Below are positions 45,590 through 56,537 of a DNA stretch of 64,000 bases, one piece after another. The stretch covers positions 286,796-350,795 of the forward strand of contig WTPW01000668.1 of the NCBI GenBank assembly GCA_009809945.1, given 5' to 3'. The notes below the pieces were generated by a model. That model saw only the letters and a program-made list of their open reading frames with translations, had not been told where the DNA came from and made no database searches. This stretch comes from Gigaspora margarita (taxonomy: Eukaryota > Glomeromycota > Glomeromycetes > Diversisporales > Gigasporaceae). Position 1 is the stretch's first letter, and each line of letters opens with the position of its first letter. The position numbers were made by a program, and so were the translations under genes.

Positions 45590-47681
45590 GGGATTTATGC
45601 TAATTAATTCATTGAATAAATTGCTTATCAATATTGTGAATAATCATCTATTTATTATAGTTTATTATAGTTTTTTTATGATTTATTATAGTTTAAAAAG
45701 TGACTATTAACATTCTCCCATTCTTGTTCATAAGCTAATAATAATTTTGTAATTTTTTATCTAAAACAAAATTAATTCATTTAATTGTGATGTTTTTTTT
45801 TCGAATTTTTCTTAATAGCACGGTTAAAAATGCACTGATTTTAATAGTTAGAAATCAAATTTTATTTTATTGAACTTGAATGATTTACAGTACTACGCGT
45901 TTGTAAATATGAAAATTTTGACCAATTATGTACTAATTAACTGACCTCACTTAATAAATTATTTGACTTTATGCTTTATATTTTATTATTCTGTGATAAA
46001 TTTTACAGTATAATAGAAATAACTTAACAAATTAAGTATAAATGAATGATTTTTTGGCTAAATTATGTTAAAAATATTTAAAAATGAAATTAATAAAGAA
46101 AATTCAAATTATCCTATGTGATTTACAATTAAATAGAAGTCTTATGAAGGAGTATTTACTTTTCGGTGGTATATCTTGAAACCATAAATGAACTTTTAAA
46201 TTCCTTGTTATCACAAAATTGATATAAAAAACTGTCAAATGTTACTACTGATCATTCCAAATGATTAAATTGGTATGTTCTTAACAATAAAGGTTATCAG
46301 TTATTTGAATTGTAAAGAAATTTTAAAATAGGCTGTGATAATGGAAAAATGGATAAACATATTGTTTATTAAAAATCGGAAGACAAAGAATTTTTTTTTG
46401 TGGGTTTAAATTTTAGTTAAATTTACAAACTATGATTTCAAATATCCCAGTTTATAAATGATCATTTCACATAATTAATGCAAATTAAAATAAATGACAG
46501 TAAATAACTGTAAAACTGTTTGACTTATGTCAAATGTCTTGATACTTAAATGTTTTATCCAATTGATTAGCGTGAATAAAAATTAAGTTAATGAAGTCGT
46601 TGTAAATATAATGTTGCATAAATTATATTAGACAAATCAAGTGATATGCAATATAGAGGTAAAGTTAAATACAGTACATGTCTAGATTCAAAAAATATTT
46701 ATATAAATGATTATAATTCCGTTTTTTAAGTTGGTGACAGCATAATATGTGATATGTGTCATTTTGAAAAAAAATTTGGCATAAAATTTATGCAGAAGTT
46801 ATGCAAACTAATCGATTGTAAATAACTCCATTATTTTCAAATTCACATTTGAGACAGTGACTAATTTAATAGTAAAAAAATGGGTTATTTCAATGAATAA
46901 ACCATAAGATGAAAGTTTAAAAAAAAGTTTATTAATTTTATTAACAGATCGTTTAACTGATTAGGGGTATGTATCATTCTATTCAATAAGAGTTGGAGGC
47001 ATAGACATCCTTTTTTTTCATAAAAATTGGTCGAAAATCTTCATTGATTGACTAGAAGAAATAATTGCTCAAGTGCTTTCATTATCGTTACCCAATGTCA
47101 ACGAGTTATTACCTTATTATTTAACAGTTATGATAAAAATCTACGGCAAAATAAAAAAGGCACGTTTTGTGTTTTGTTGGTTCGCAGTAAATGCTGAAAA
47201 AGAACCAGAATTTGGAATTGTAATAGATTGATATTTCCTTTAGTTGACCCATCGTTTTTCACTTTTTTTTTTTATTCGATATGTAAAAACAATAATCACT
47301 AAAAGGCAATAATAATAAAGATTTTTGCTCAAGTATCGAATGCAATCACAATCAATATTTTGTAATACTTGAGCATCAACACAATCATAAATTAATCACA
47401 TTGAAAAAGATAATTCAATTAAACTATCACCATATTATTGGTCATCAACAATGGTCTAATTATAATAGTTAGTGTGCTGCTTGAGAATACCCTTAAGGGC
47501 ACTTCCTATAAGCATGGCTCTAAGTGTTTTTGTTCAATGATATTTTAAAAAAGGACATACCGTGCCTCAATGACATCGTCAAACATGCAATGTTGACCAA
47601 TTCAGGAATAATTTTGGATATTATTTGGATTGACGTTAATCAAACGATACAATCGTAATTTGATTTTTACACTCATTTAAA
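45590..47681. repeat. Spacer A, copy 4
   Basis: Very similar to copy 3 throughout, hairpin at 47326-47375 included. No gene and no large insertion. Confidence 0.8.
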
Positions 47682-48789
47682 ATGACAGTAAAATGTTTTG
47701 AAGAACTTTCAAATAATTATCTTGAAGATCTTGATGATTAAAAGGATTAAACGTGATCATTAAAGTTGATGAATCACCAAATACTAAAATATTCCAAGCT
47801 CATTCAGCAATTTTAAGATACAGATATTCATACATTCTAATGAATTGGCAAATATTAATAAAGACAAGAATAACATTAAAACACTTGATTTAAAAAATAT
47901 TTCTATACAACAATTTGAAATTATTAACAAGTTAGTTATTTTATATTCCGATTTATATCATGTTGCAAAAAAAAAAAGGAATCTAAAATATAAATTTATT
48001 TTATACAAAGGTATATCTATGGAGGAATATTCTTACATGAAAACCACAATGCATCATTTATTTTTGAGCTTATGCTCATTGCTTGCGAACCTTTTTTCGA
48101 TGAATTAGCAAAATACCTTGAAACTATATTTAATTGAAACGGAAGTTCAATGACTTCTCTTAAATTTTACTAGCATTTATCAAAAAAGTTACCAGAATAA
48201 CAAACTTAAAGAATTACAAAAATGATGCAATGATGTTGTAGTAAAGTACCCTGTTATGGTTTTTGATTCAGAATAATTCAAGAAAATACGTTAGTCTCAC
48301 TCATTTGCCAAGATGATTTACAAGTGAAAGATGTAAAATTTTGGAATCATATTATTGAATAGGGGATTGCTCAAAACCCTAACCTACCATTCAATCCTAA
48401 AAACTGGTCCAACGAGAATTTTTTTAGCTTTAAAGACCACTTTACAAAATTGTTTATCTCATATCCGCTATTTTCATATACAGTAGCTGGTAATGATATT
48501 ATCGATAATACAACAAATCCTAAAAGAAGATCTTTGGAATGATATAACCAGTGATGTCACTTGGTTATTTGGCCGGCCAATGGCCGTGGCCAAAAGGCCA
48601 AAAATGTAAATTTCATTTTTTGGCCGAAACGGCCAAATAAAGCTAGTAATTTGATTGGTCCGATATTAATATATGTTTATTACTAATTAACTAGAACATG
48701 ATCATGCGGGTGGCTTCGCCGCCCATATGCTAAAGGTAATAGATTTATTTGTTTTATTCTTATTTTTATTTCGGAAAGAAAATTTTTCT

Positions 48790-49060
48790 TAAGCTTTCTA
48801 TCATTAGAAGTTTAGTCCTAAATTTAATGCACCAACTTGGGCCCTTTCGGGCCAAAGTTAGTGCATTAGATTTAAAGTATTTGCTTTTCGTCATTAGGTG
48901 TTCTATCTTGAATTTAATGCACCAAATTTGGCCCTTCCGGGGCCAAAGCTGGTGCATTAAATTTAAAGCATTTCCTTTCCGACATTAGGTGTTCCATCCT
49001 GAATTCAACAATATGGATCCCTCTGGGCCAAAGCTGATGCATTAACTTTAAAGCTATTAT
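48790..49060. repeat. Three tandem units of about 90-100 bp with inverted arms
   Basis: Each unit reads TCATTAG...CT(A/G)AATTTAATGCACCAA, GGCCC, (G)GGCCAAAG, TGGTGCATTAAATTTAAAG, so each carries an internal TTTAATGCACCA / TGGTGCATTAAA dyad. Position 48720-48730 has a separate GCGGGTGGCTTCGCCGCC hairpin. Open frames here merely reflect the dyads. Confidence 0.7.
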
Positions 49061-49759
49061 TAGTCATGTGAAACGATCATATTGTGTTATCACCTGCCAA
49101 ATCTAACAGTTACTGAATGTTACACATTCAATATATTCAGTCCGGATCTAAAATTTGTGTTGGTCAGGGGGCTTAGGAGGCTGAGTTCACGATTCTTTCG
49201 TTGTAGTTCTTATGACACTACTGTATACCAGGAACGGAGTGATGAATATCACGTAGTGATGGTTATACGGCAATCGAAATGTCGTTGCTCCACAAAATCT
49301 TGTATCTGATTGGTCCACGTGATACTATATATCACTTGGTGCTTAATTTTCACCTGTCTATCATCGCATGGACCGTCTTGAGCTTGTTTCGCATGTCTAT
49401 CATCGCATAGACCATCTTGAATGCTGCTGAANGGTAATTCGAGCGCCTAATTTCTTAGCGTGTTAAGGCTTTATGTGTATGAATACGTGGTTAGGGTTTT
49501 TATTGCAAAGTTGATTATGATCTTTTTTGCAATTCCGGTCATTTTGTTAGAAGGTCACGCAAAGTTGATAGACTTTTCCATTTTTCGTAAATATTTGGTC
49601 GGAATTTTTGCCGTCCAGATTATTTGATAATACCAGGAACGTAGTCATGCAAATTGACGAGGTGTATGGTTACCTGCCATCTAGGATGTTATTCGCAAAA
49701 TCTTACACTTGGTTGGGCGTTAAAAAGCTATCATATGTGCTGTGCTGGTATAACATACT

Positions 49760-50215
49760 TCTACTGTGTATGAGCATACTGGTGTTTTATGATCAACTTT
49801 TTTTATGTTTAGTTAGTATTGTTATTTTTTATCGTTTTTTATTTCTTATTTTGGCATAGTCGGGTGATTGAATCTCCAAACGGGTGATCAAAGCCCCAAA
49901 CGGGTCATAATCAAATCTCCAGACGGCTGATCAATTACTCGTTTGGAGATTTTATCACCCGTTTGGATATTGATTAAGGCTCCCATATGAATTAAAAATA
50001 TATAAGGGTTTGGTTTTGCTTATGGAGAAGAACAAGTAGGGTTGTAGATAGTATTTCTGTAATAATCCAATGTATTGGTTCATATTAATAATGAGGACCC
50101 TTATACCCGTAATTATAAGTTAGTTATCGTTTTAAACCATTTAACCTTAATCACAATTTGTTCATGATCAAACTAAACTGGCCCAATTTCATCATGCTCT
50201 CCCAACCGATCATAG
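49760..50215 (+). repeat. Dispersed repeat R1, copy 3 (LTR-like or unclassified fossil)
   Basis: CAAACGGGTGATCA units replace the AATCGAGAGATTGAAG units of the other copies. Then AATATATAAGGGTTTGGTTT, CCGTAATTATAAGTTAG, AACCTTAATCACAATTTG and GCTCTCCCA follow in the same order as in copy 2. Confidence 0.45.
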
Positions 50216-50843
50216 CACCAGATTTGGTATTTGTGTTATTCTGAAAACGCAGTAATATGTACNATATGGTGGAACAAAATCAGGTAAAATATTCTCTATT
50301 GCTATCAGACTGCTTTAAGATTCAAATTGTATTTATTGTGATCTATTTCGATTTTATTGATTTTTACTTAATATTCTATTCAGTAGCATCAACTCACCAA
50401 AAATTACTTCACAGACAACTTAGTTCACAGAGAATTTAATTACAGGTAAGATTATTTTACAATCGATTTATTCAAAAACAAGTTTGTTTTATTGGCAGTT
50501 ATTTCAATGACATCAGATTTCACAGAACAAATTAATTCTAGTCATTGACGTTAGAATTAAGTTTAAATTTACCGTAAATTCTCGAAATAGCGCGCATGGA
50601 CGTTGTTTCAATGAAAAAAGTAAAATTAGAGAATTATAAGTATTACACAATATATGTAATCGCAGGATTAATATAAATAGAAAGAGCAAAAGTTAGTCTT
50701 TTAACTGTAACGAATAATAGGAAGAGAAGCGTATAGTAAAGATATTTTACGCCTGAAAGTTGATTGAATAACCAGTTGAGCAAGATAACAGTTATATCAC
50801 GTTCCTGGTTTTAGCGCGACTGCGTCGCGCAGCTAACCTAATT

Positions 50844-51132
50844 NNNNNNNNNNNNNNNNNNNNNNNNNNNNNNNNNNNNNNNNNNNNNNNNNNNNNNNNN
50901 NNNNNNNNNNNNNNNNNNNNNNNNNNNNNNNNNNNNNNNNNNNNNNNNNNNNNNNNNNNNNNNNNNNNNNNNNNNNNNNNNNNNNNNNNNNNNNNNNNNN
51001 NNNNNNNNNNNNNNNNNNNNNNNNNNNNNNNNNNNNNNNNNNNNNNNNNNNNNNNNNNNNNNNNNNNNNNNNNNNNNNNNNNNNNNNNNNNNNNNNNNNN
51101 NNNNNNNNNNNNNNNNNNNNNNNNNNNNNNNN
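50844..51132. other. Assembly gap (289 N)
   Basis: Unresolved bases inside the hAT element, followed at once by a T run and a TAATATAATA microsatellite (51133-51302) that probably caused the gap. Apparent open frames across it are meaningless. Confidence 0.98.
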
Positions 51133-51629
51133 TTTTTTTTTTTTTTTTTTTTTATAATAATATATATAATATAATATAATATTATAATATAAATATAATA
51201 TAATATAATATAATATTATAATATAAATATAATATAATATAATATAATATAAATATAATATAATATAATATAATACAATACAATATAATACAATATAATA
51301 TAAGAAAAATGGCGGGAGTAAAAAGTTCCTTTTGTATAGCTTTAGCATTTAAAGATATAGCTAGAATAATATTTATTTATATGCTTTATATATTTTTTAG
51401 CTTCTTGTTTTAATAAAAATAAATAATTCATTATTTAAAATAAATAATGGATTAAGGGGTTTCAGAATTAAAAAAATAGCTTATTTGTGTATTAAAATTT
51501 TGAAATCAAAAAATAAAATCGGAGTGTTTAAAGACTCCCATTTAGCAAAATAAGTAAAAATTTTTTTATTATATAGTGCAACAAACTATTTAATACTAAC
51601 AAAATACAGAGTAAATAATAAAACTTTCA

Positions 51630-51722
51630 CTCAAATTACATACTGAACCTTTGTTCAAAAATTACTTACTGAACCTTTGCTCAAATTACACTTACTTACT
51701 GAACCTTCGCTCAAATTATTTT
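51630..51722. repeat. Short tandem repeat, three units
   Basis: Three units of TTACTGAACCTTTGCTCAAA type, about 30 bases each, inside the hAT element. Confidence 0.7.
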
Positions 51723-53720
51723 TTATTAAACTTTTGCATGTATCTTTTTTATTGAAGTTAAGTTCATATACATAAGAATTTAATATATGTCATTAATGTG
51801 TTACCTAGCACATTAACGTGCTATCTAACATGCTAGTGCAATTAGCAATGATACTGCTAAGCTATCTAGAATTTTTATAGTTCTTATCCCTTAACATGCA
51901 TACGTACTAACATGTTAACGTGTTATGAAAATTTTACAAAAGGGGTTAATAGACTAAGTTATCTATACTAAATAAAGAAAAGAAGATCAAAATACAAATA
52001 GAGGTGAACTAATTTGGAATTTGGATCTCTAGTCACAAATTCGAATTTGTGACTGTACTTAAAGTTAGTATGTATACATACATACTGTATTTTTATATAC
52101 TTTTTTTTTTATTACTATACAGAGATATTTGGCCGTTTGGCCATTTGGCCATTTGGCCACCGCCCAACGGCCATACCGGCCAAATAATTTTAATTGGCCT
52201 GGCCAATTGACATTCAACTTTGGGCGTAAATTTTTGGCCAAATTAGTATGTATTGGCCGATGGCCAATAAAATTTTTTTTGCCCGATTAAATTGCCATCA
52301 CCGGATATAACAATAAGTTTATGTCACCAAATCAAAGTATCATCAACAATACCCCATCTCGTAAAATTTTAACATCAACATCACCAACTAGAAATAAGAA
52401 CCATTTTCGACAGCTATAAATGAAGCACATGCCGAAGTAATTGCTTCATGGGTTGATAAAAAAAGAAAATACATATTCCCTAACAAATAATCCATATCAA
52501 TCTAAATTTCTTTTTCGTGGATTAGAGATGGTTTTACCAAAGAATCATTTTCGAATTTATGTGATAAGTAAACGCAACTTTTGTAGTTATGAAGGTTAAA
52601 GGTACTGATGAAATTCTTGATGGTTATAATCCTATCGGTTGGGATAAACCAGGTTAATCTTAATAATCTTAGTAATAGAAATTGTAATGATGGCTTTATT
52701 TTTTCATTAAAAAATGGTATCATTCAAAATTCTATTTTAAGCCGTGTAATACGACCAGAATTTGCATTCAAGATGTTGATGGAGGATATGATTTAGCTAT
52801 ATCAAATGGTTTTAATCAAGATAGAACATGTTGTCATAGACAAGAATCATATGAAAAACAATTTACATTTATAATGATGGATTTTATTCACATTTTTCTG
52901 TGGATGAATATGAAATATTAGATAAGTAAAAAGTACTAAAAATTTTATGCCAATTAATTCATATTTTGAATAATAATATATTATTATAGTTTAAAATGTG
53001 ACACCAAATTAATAATAATTTTGCAGTTTTTATCTAGAATAAAAGTAATCGTTTAGTCATAATGTTTGTTTTCTTTTAAATTATTCTTAAGCTTTGCGAA
53101 ATTAGGGTTATAACTATACTAATATAATTAATTTAATTGAAAATTTTTTTTTTTTAATCATAAATTTTAATTAATCGACCTTGATTTTGAATTCAATTGT
53201 TTCCTAAAGGTAGGTCACAAAACCGATATGTTGGCACAATAATTTTAAGAAATTTATTTTAAGATTTTTAAGGCTATCGCTATCATGTTACGGGACTTTT
53301 ATGTATTGAACTAGAAAATGTTTACACAAATAAGTTGTATTACGTGACGATATTTATTAATAATAATTTGTATAATGCTAATGAATTGGGGCTTTTTTTT
53401 TTTTATTTCTAATTATCAATGTTATTTTGATTATTAAATTAAAAACTCGTGTTCCCCTGTGTAACAAATTTTATGTTATAATTTTTTGTTTTAATAGCAA
53501 TACACATTAGAAATTTCTTAGATTTCGAAAATTTATTTAACGAAACGATAACATACAAAATTAGTAATAATAAGACCCGAATAATACCGAATGATTATAA
53601 AAAAAAAATTTAGTTGATCAAACTCATAATAATTAATATTGCTCTGTACAGCAAACTATTGACAGCTATTCTCATATATTCTGGAACAAACTAGAAGCAT
53701 GTTTTCCGAAATCTCTTCGG

Positions 53721-54726
53721 CAGGGTTGGCACATTTGTCCATTGGTACCAATGGACCTCAGGTCCATTGACCAGATCCATTGGTTCCATTGGGGTAGTCA
53801 TTATTTCAATGGACCAATGGACAAGTAGATTAAATAATAATATAGTTTTTTGTTATATACTACTTATTGCACTTAATATAAAATAATTNCAAATTTTATT
53901 TAAATTTTTAAAGTCACAATTGAATTACTCTGTGAACTATCTTAAGNCAATCTATATTATGAACAAAGTACCATATATTGCTAAAAATAAGCTACCCTCT
54001 CTTTTGGTCAAAAAAAGTAAAAACGTCTTTGAACCNAAAATAAGCTACCCCACGATTGATAAAAGTCACTACATAGTAAAGTCCAAATTTTACTAGGTAA
54101 ATCGATTAAAGTCGCTTAAGTAAACTTATTCAGAAGATCAAAATACATATACTCTNAAATTTACAACAAAATTGAAGAAGNTTTTATTAATTAGATTTTA
54201 ATTTTTACGTTTAATGAAGAGATTAAAATTTTATTAGCAAAATATATTTATTGAACATAAAAATTAAAGTCAAATAATGAAAAGTACTCCTATTCTGATG
54301 ATACTTTCAGGATAGGTGTAGTTTAGTCTCCCAAATATATTTACTTAAGTGCTAATAACAGATTTACATAGTAGTATTTAGACTTTACTATGTAACAACT
54401 ATTGGCGATTAACCAAAAATCAATTTTATTTGAAATAAGCTACCCCGGATATTTTTTGTCCAAAATCGTCCAAAAAAGGTGGCTTATTTTTGGACACATA
54501 TTGTATATTGTGCATAAGTTGAACCAAAAGTTTTAAATATACTTAAATCATTAAAGAGTTTCAAACTAAAAGTTAATTCTAAATTCTAGTATATTAATAC
54601 AAAAATAATTTTTGTCAAAATAAACCAATGGACAAATGGGCCAATGGATCAATGGATTATAGTATTGGTCCATTTAGGTCCATTGGCAAATTTATTTTTA
54701 ATGGACATAGTCCATTGCCAACCCTG
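53721..54726. mobile_element. 1.0 kb hAT-type element with CCAATGGAC motifs and a nested module
   Basis: Exact 8 bp duplication CTCTTCGG (53713-53720, 54727-54734). Ends CAGGGTTGGCACA and the inverse of CAGGGTTGGCAATGG. Subterminal CCATTGG/CCAATGG/GTCCATT motifs occur at both ends. The middle, about 53970-54510, is another copy of the AAATAAGCTACC module found in Tc1-like elements. Contains several N. Confidence 0.85.
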
Positions 54727-54883
54727 CTCTTCGGTTTCGTCCTAATGATTATATTATCCTCGAAATTTGATCCCGAAACAGATGCAATTTCATTTACATT
54801 CCGAAGCGGTAAATGGCACGGGGTTTTTTGCTTTAAGGGTATTCCCTATATGCATGGCTAGGGCATGATTCGAACCTAGCGTC

Positions 54884-54910
54884 TACGTTACACAGTCAAA
54901 AACGTAACAT
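54884..54910 (+). promoter_or_regulatory. Conserved motif upstream of gene N
   Basis: ACGTTACACAGTCAAAAACG followed by TAACATG, about 90-110 bases before the ATG at 54998. GTTAC and GTAAC form an inverted pair here. Confidence 0.4.
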
Positions 54911-54997
54911 GCATTGTCGACCAATTCAGGAAATTTGGGCGCTATTTAGATTGTGATGTTAATCAAAATAACGACTAAAATTTTACACTCATTTAAA

Positions 54998-56499
54998 ATG
55001 ACAGTAAAGTTCTATGAAAAACTTTCAAATAATTATCTTGAACTTCTTGATGACAAAGATGATTTTAACATAATCATTAAAGTTGGTGAATCACCAAATA
55101 CTAAAATATTCCAAGCACATTCAACAATTTTAAGATACCGATCTTTATACTTTCGTAATGAATTGGCAAATATTAGTAAAGACGAGAATAACATTAAAAC
55201 ACTTGATTTAAAAAATGTTTCTATTCAACAATTTGAAATTATTATCAAGTAAGTTCTCCTATATTACCATTTATATCATGTTATAAAAAGAAATCTAAAA
55301 TATAAATTAATTTTATACAAAGATATATCTATGGAGGAATATTCTTACTTGAAAACCATAATGCATCATTTATTTTTGAACTTATGCTCATTGCTTACGA
55401 ATTTCTTTTCGATGAATTAGCAAAGTACCTTGAAACTCAATTAATTGAAAACAAAGCACATGTTCATTGGCTTCGTTTAAATTTTACTCGTATTTATCAA
55501 AAAAGCTTCGAGAATAACAAACTTCAAGAATTACAAAAATGGTGCAATGATATTGTGGTAAAATATCCGGGTAAAATTTTTGATTCTGAAGACTTTATAA
55601 TGGTTCAAGAAAATGCATTAGTCTCACTTATTAGTCGAGATGATTTACAAATGGAAGAATCAAAAATTTGGAATCGTGTTATTGAGTGGGGTATTGCTCA
55701 AAATCCTGGTCTACCATCCGATTCTAATAACTGGTCCCATGAGAATTTTCTAACATTAAGGACTATTTTACAAAACTGTTTGCCTCATATTCGTTATTTT
55801 CATATATCTGTTGATGAAATTCTCGATAATGTACGACCATACCAACAAATCCTAGAAAAAGATCTTTGGGATGATATAACAATAAAATTTATGTCACCAA
55901 ATCGACAAGTATCATCAACAGTTCTCCCACCTCGTAAAATTTTAAGACCAACATTACCAACCAGAAATACAGCACCATTTTCGAAAGTTATCAATGAAGC
56001 ACATGCGGGAGAAATTGCTTCATGGGTTGATAAAAAAGAAAATACATATTCCTTAACAAATAATCCATACGAGTTTAAATTGCTTCTTCGTGGAACTAGA
56101 GATGGTTTTAGCAAAGTTTCATTTTGGAATTTATGTGATAAGCAAATAAATCTTGTTGTAGTTATGAAAGTTAAAGGTACTGATGAAATTCTTGGTGGTT
56201 ATAATCCTGTCAGTTGGGATAAATCAGTTCATAGTAATTTTAAAAATTGCAATGATAGCTTTATTTTTTCATTGAAAAATGATACCATTCAGAATTCTAT
56301 TTTAAGTTGTGTAATACAACCAGAGTATGCAATTTATTGTGATTATCACTATGGCCCAATATTTGGTGCTGGCCGTGATTTAGCTATGTCAAATGGTTTT
56401 AATCAAGATAAAAAATGTTGGCATAGACTATACGCATATGAAAAACAAATTAGAAATGCATCTACATTTGGAAATAATGGAATATCATATTTTCAGTAG
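54998..56499 (+). CDS. BTB-BACK-TLDc protein, gene N, C-terminus cut by one base
   Basis: Exon 1 is 54998-55248, the intron is 55249-55322, and exon 2 starts at 55323. The product is 475 residues as read. The open frame extends upstream to 54953, but paralogues support the ATG at 54998. BTB, BACK and nearly all of TLDc are intact (LLLRGTRDGFSKVSFWNLCD, GGYNPVSWD, EYAIYCDYHYGPIFGAGRD). Near 56491 a run of four T replaces the five T of paralogues (TATTTTCAG against TATTTTTCAG). The frame then ends at SYFQ and the final SVEEYEIFQISKKT is lost; the lost codons are still readable in the next frame to 56537. The final strand is part of the TLDc fold, so function is doubtful unless this is a homopolymer sequence error. 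Confidence 0.88.
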
Positions 56500-56537
56500 A
56501 AGAATATGAAATATTCCAGATTAGTAAAAAAAATCTA

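Larger units (their letters stand above)
48549..52303. mobile_element. 3.75 kb hAT-type element with TGGCC subterminal repeats and internal junk
   Basis: Exact 8 bp duplication GATATAAC (48541-48548, 52304-52311). Ends CAGTGATGTCACTTG and the inverse of CGGTGATGGCAATTTAATCG. Both ends have dense TTGGCC/GGCCAAA motifs (48570-48650 and 52125-52265). The interior includes tandem repeats at 48790-49060, R1 copy 3 (49760-50215), an assembly gap, a TAATATAATA microsatellite and a short ACTGAACCTTTGCTCAAATT array. No transposase domain seen in the available sequence; the gap could hide some. Confidence 0.8.
47682..52939 (+). pseudogene. BTB-TLDc class-2 pseudogene M, split by a 3.8 kb hAT element
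   Basis: Exon 1 begins ATGACAGTAAAATG at 47682, with TAA after LDD near 47738. Exon 2 starts near 48010 and has GAATAA at the FDSE site and GAATAGG at VIEWG, both seen in other class-2 copies. The hAT element (48549-52303) sits in the codons for WNDITI. TLDc resumes at 52312, with a TAA after GDK near 52567 as in B and O, and ends near 52939. Several other small indels. No functional product expected. Confidence 0.85.
52940..54997. repeat. Spacer B, copy 4, with a hAT element
   Basis: Collinear with the other spacer B copies outside the insertion at 53721-54726. The part just before gene N contains GATTCGAACCTAGCGTC (54869-54885). In reverse it gives GGTTCGAATC, the consensus of a tRNA-type B box, so a piece of tRNA-derived SINE on the - strand may lie here. 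Confidence 0.7.

Noticed and set aside
50833-51348. Open frame of 171 codons on the minus strand
   Set aside because: It crosses 289 unresolved bases and a TAATATAATA microsatellite.
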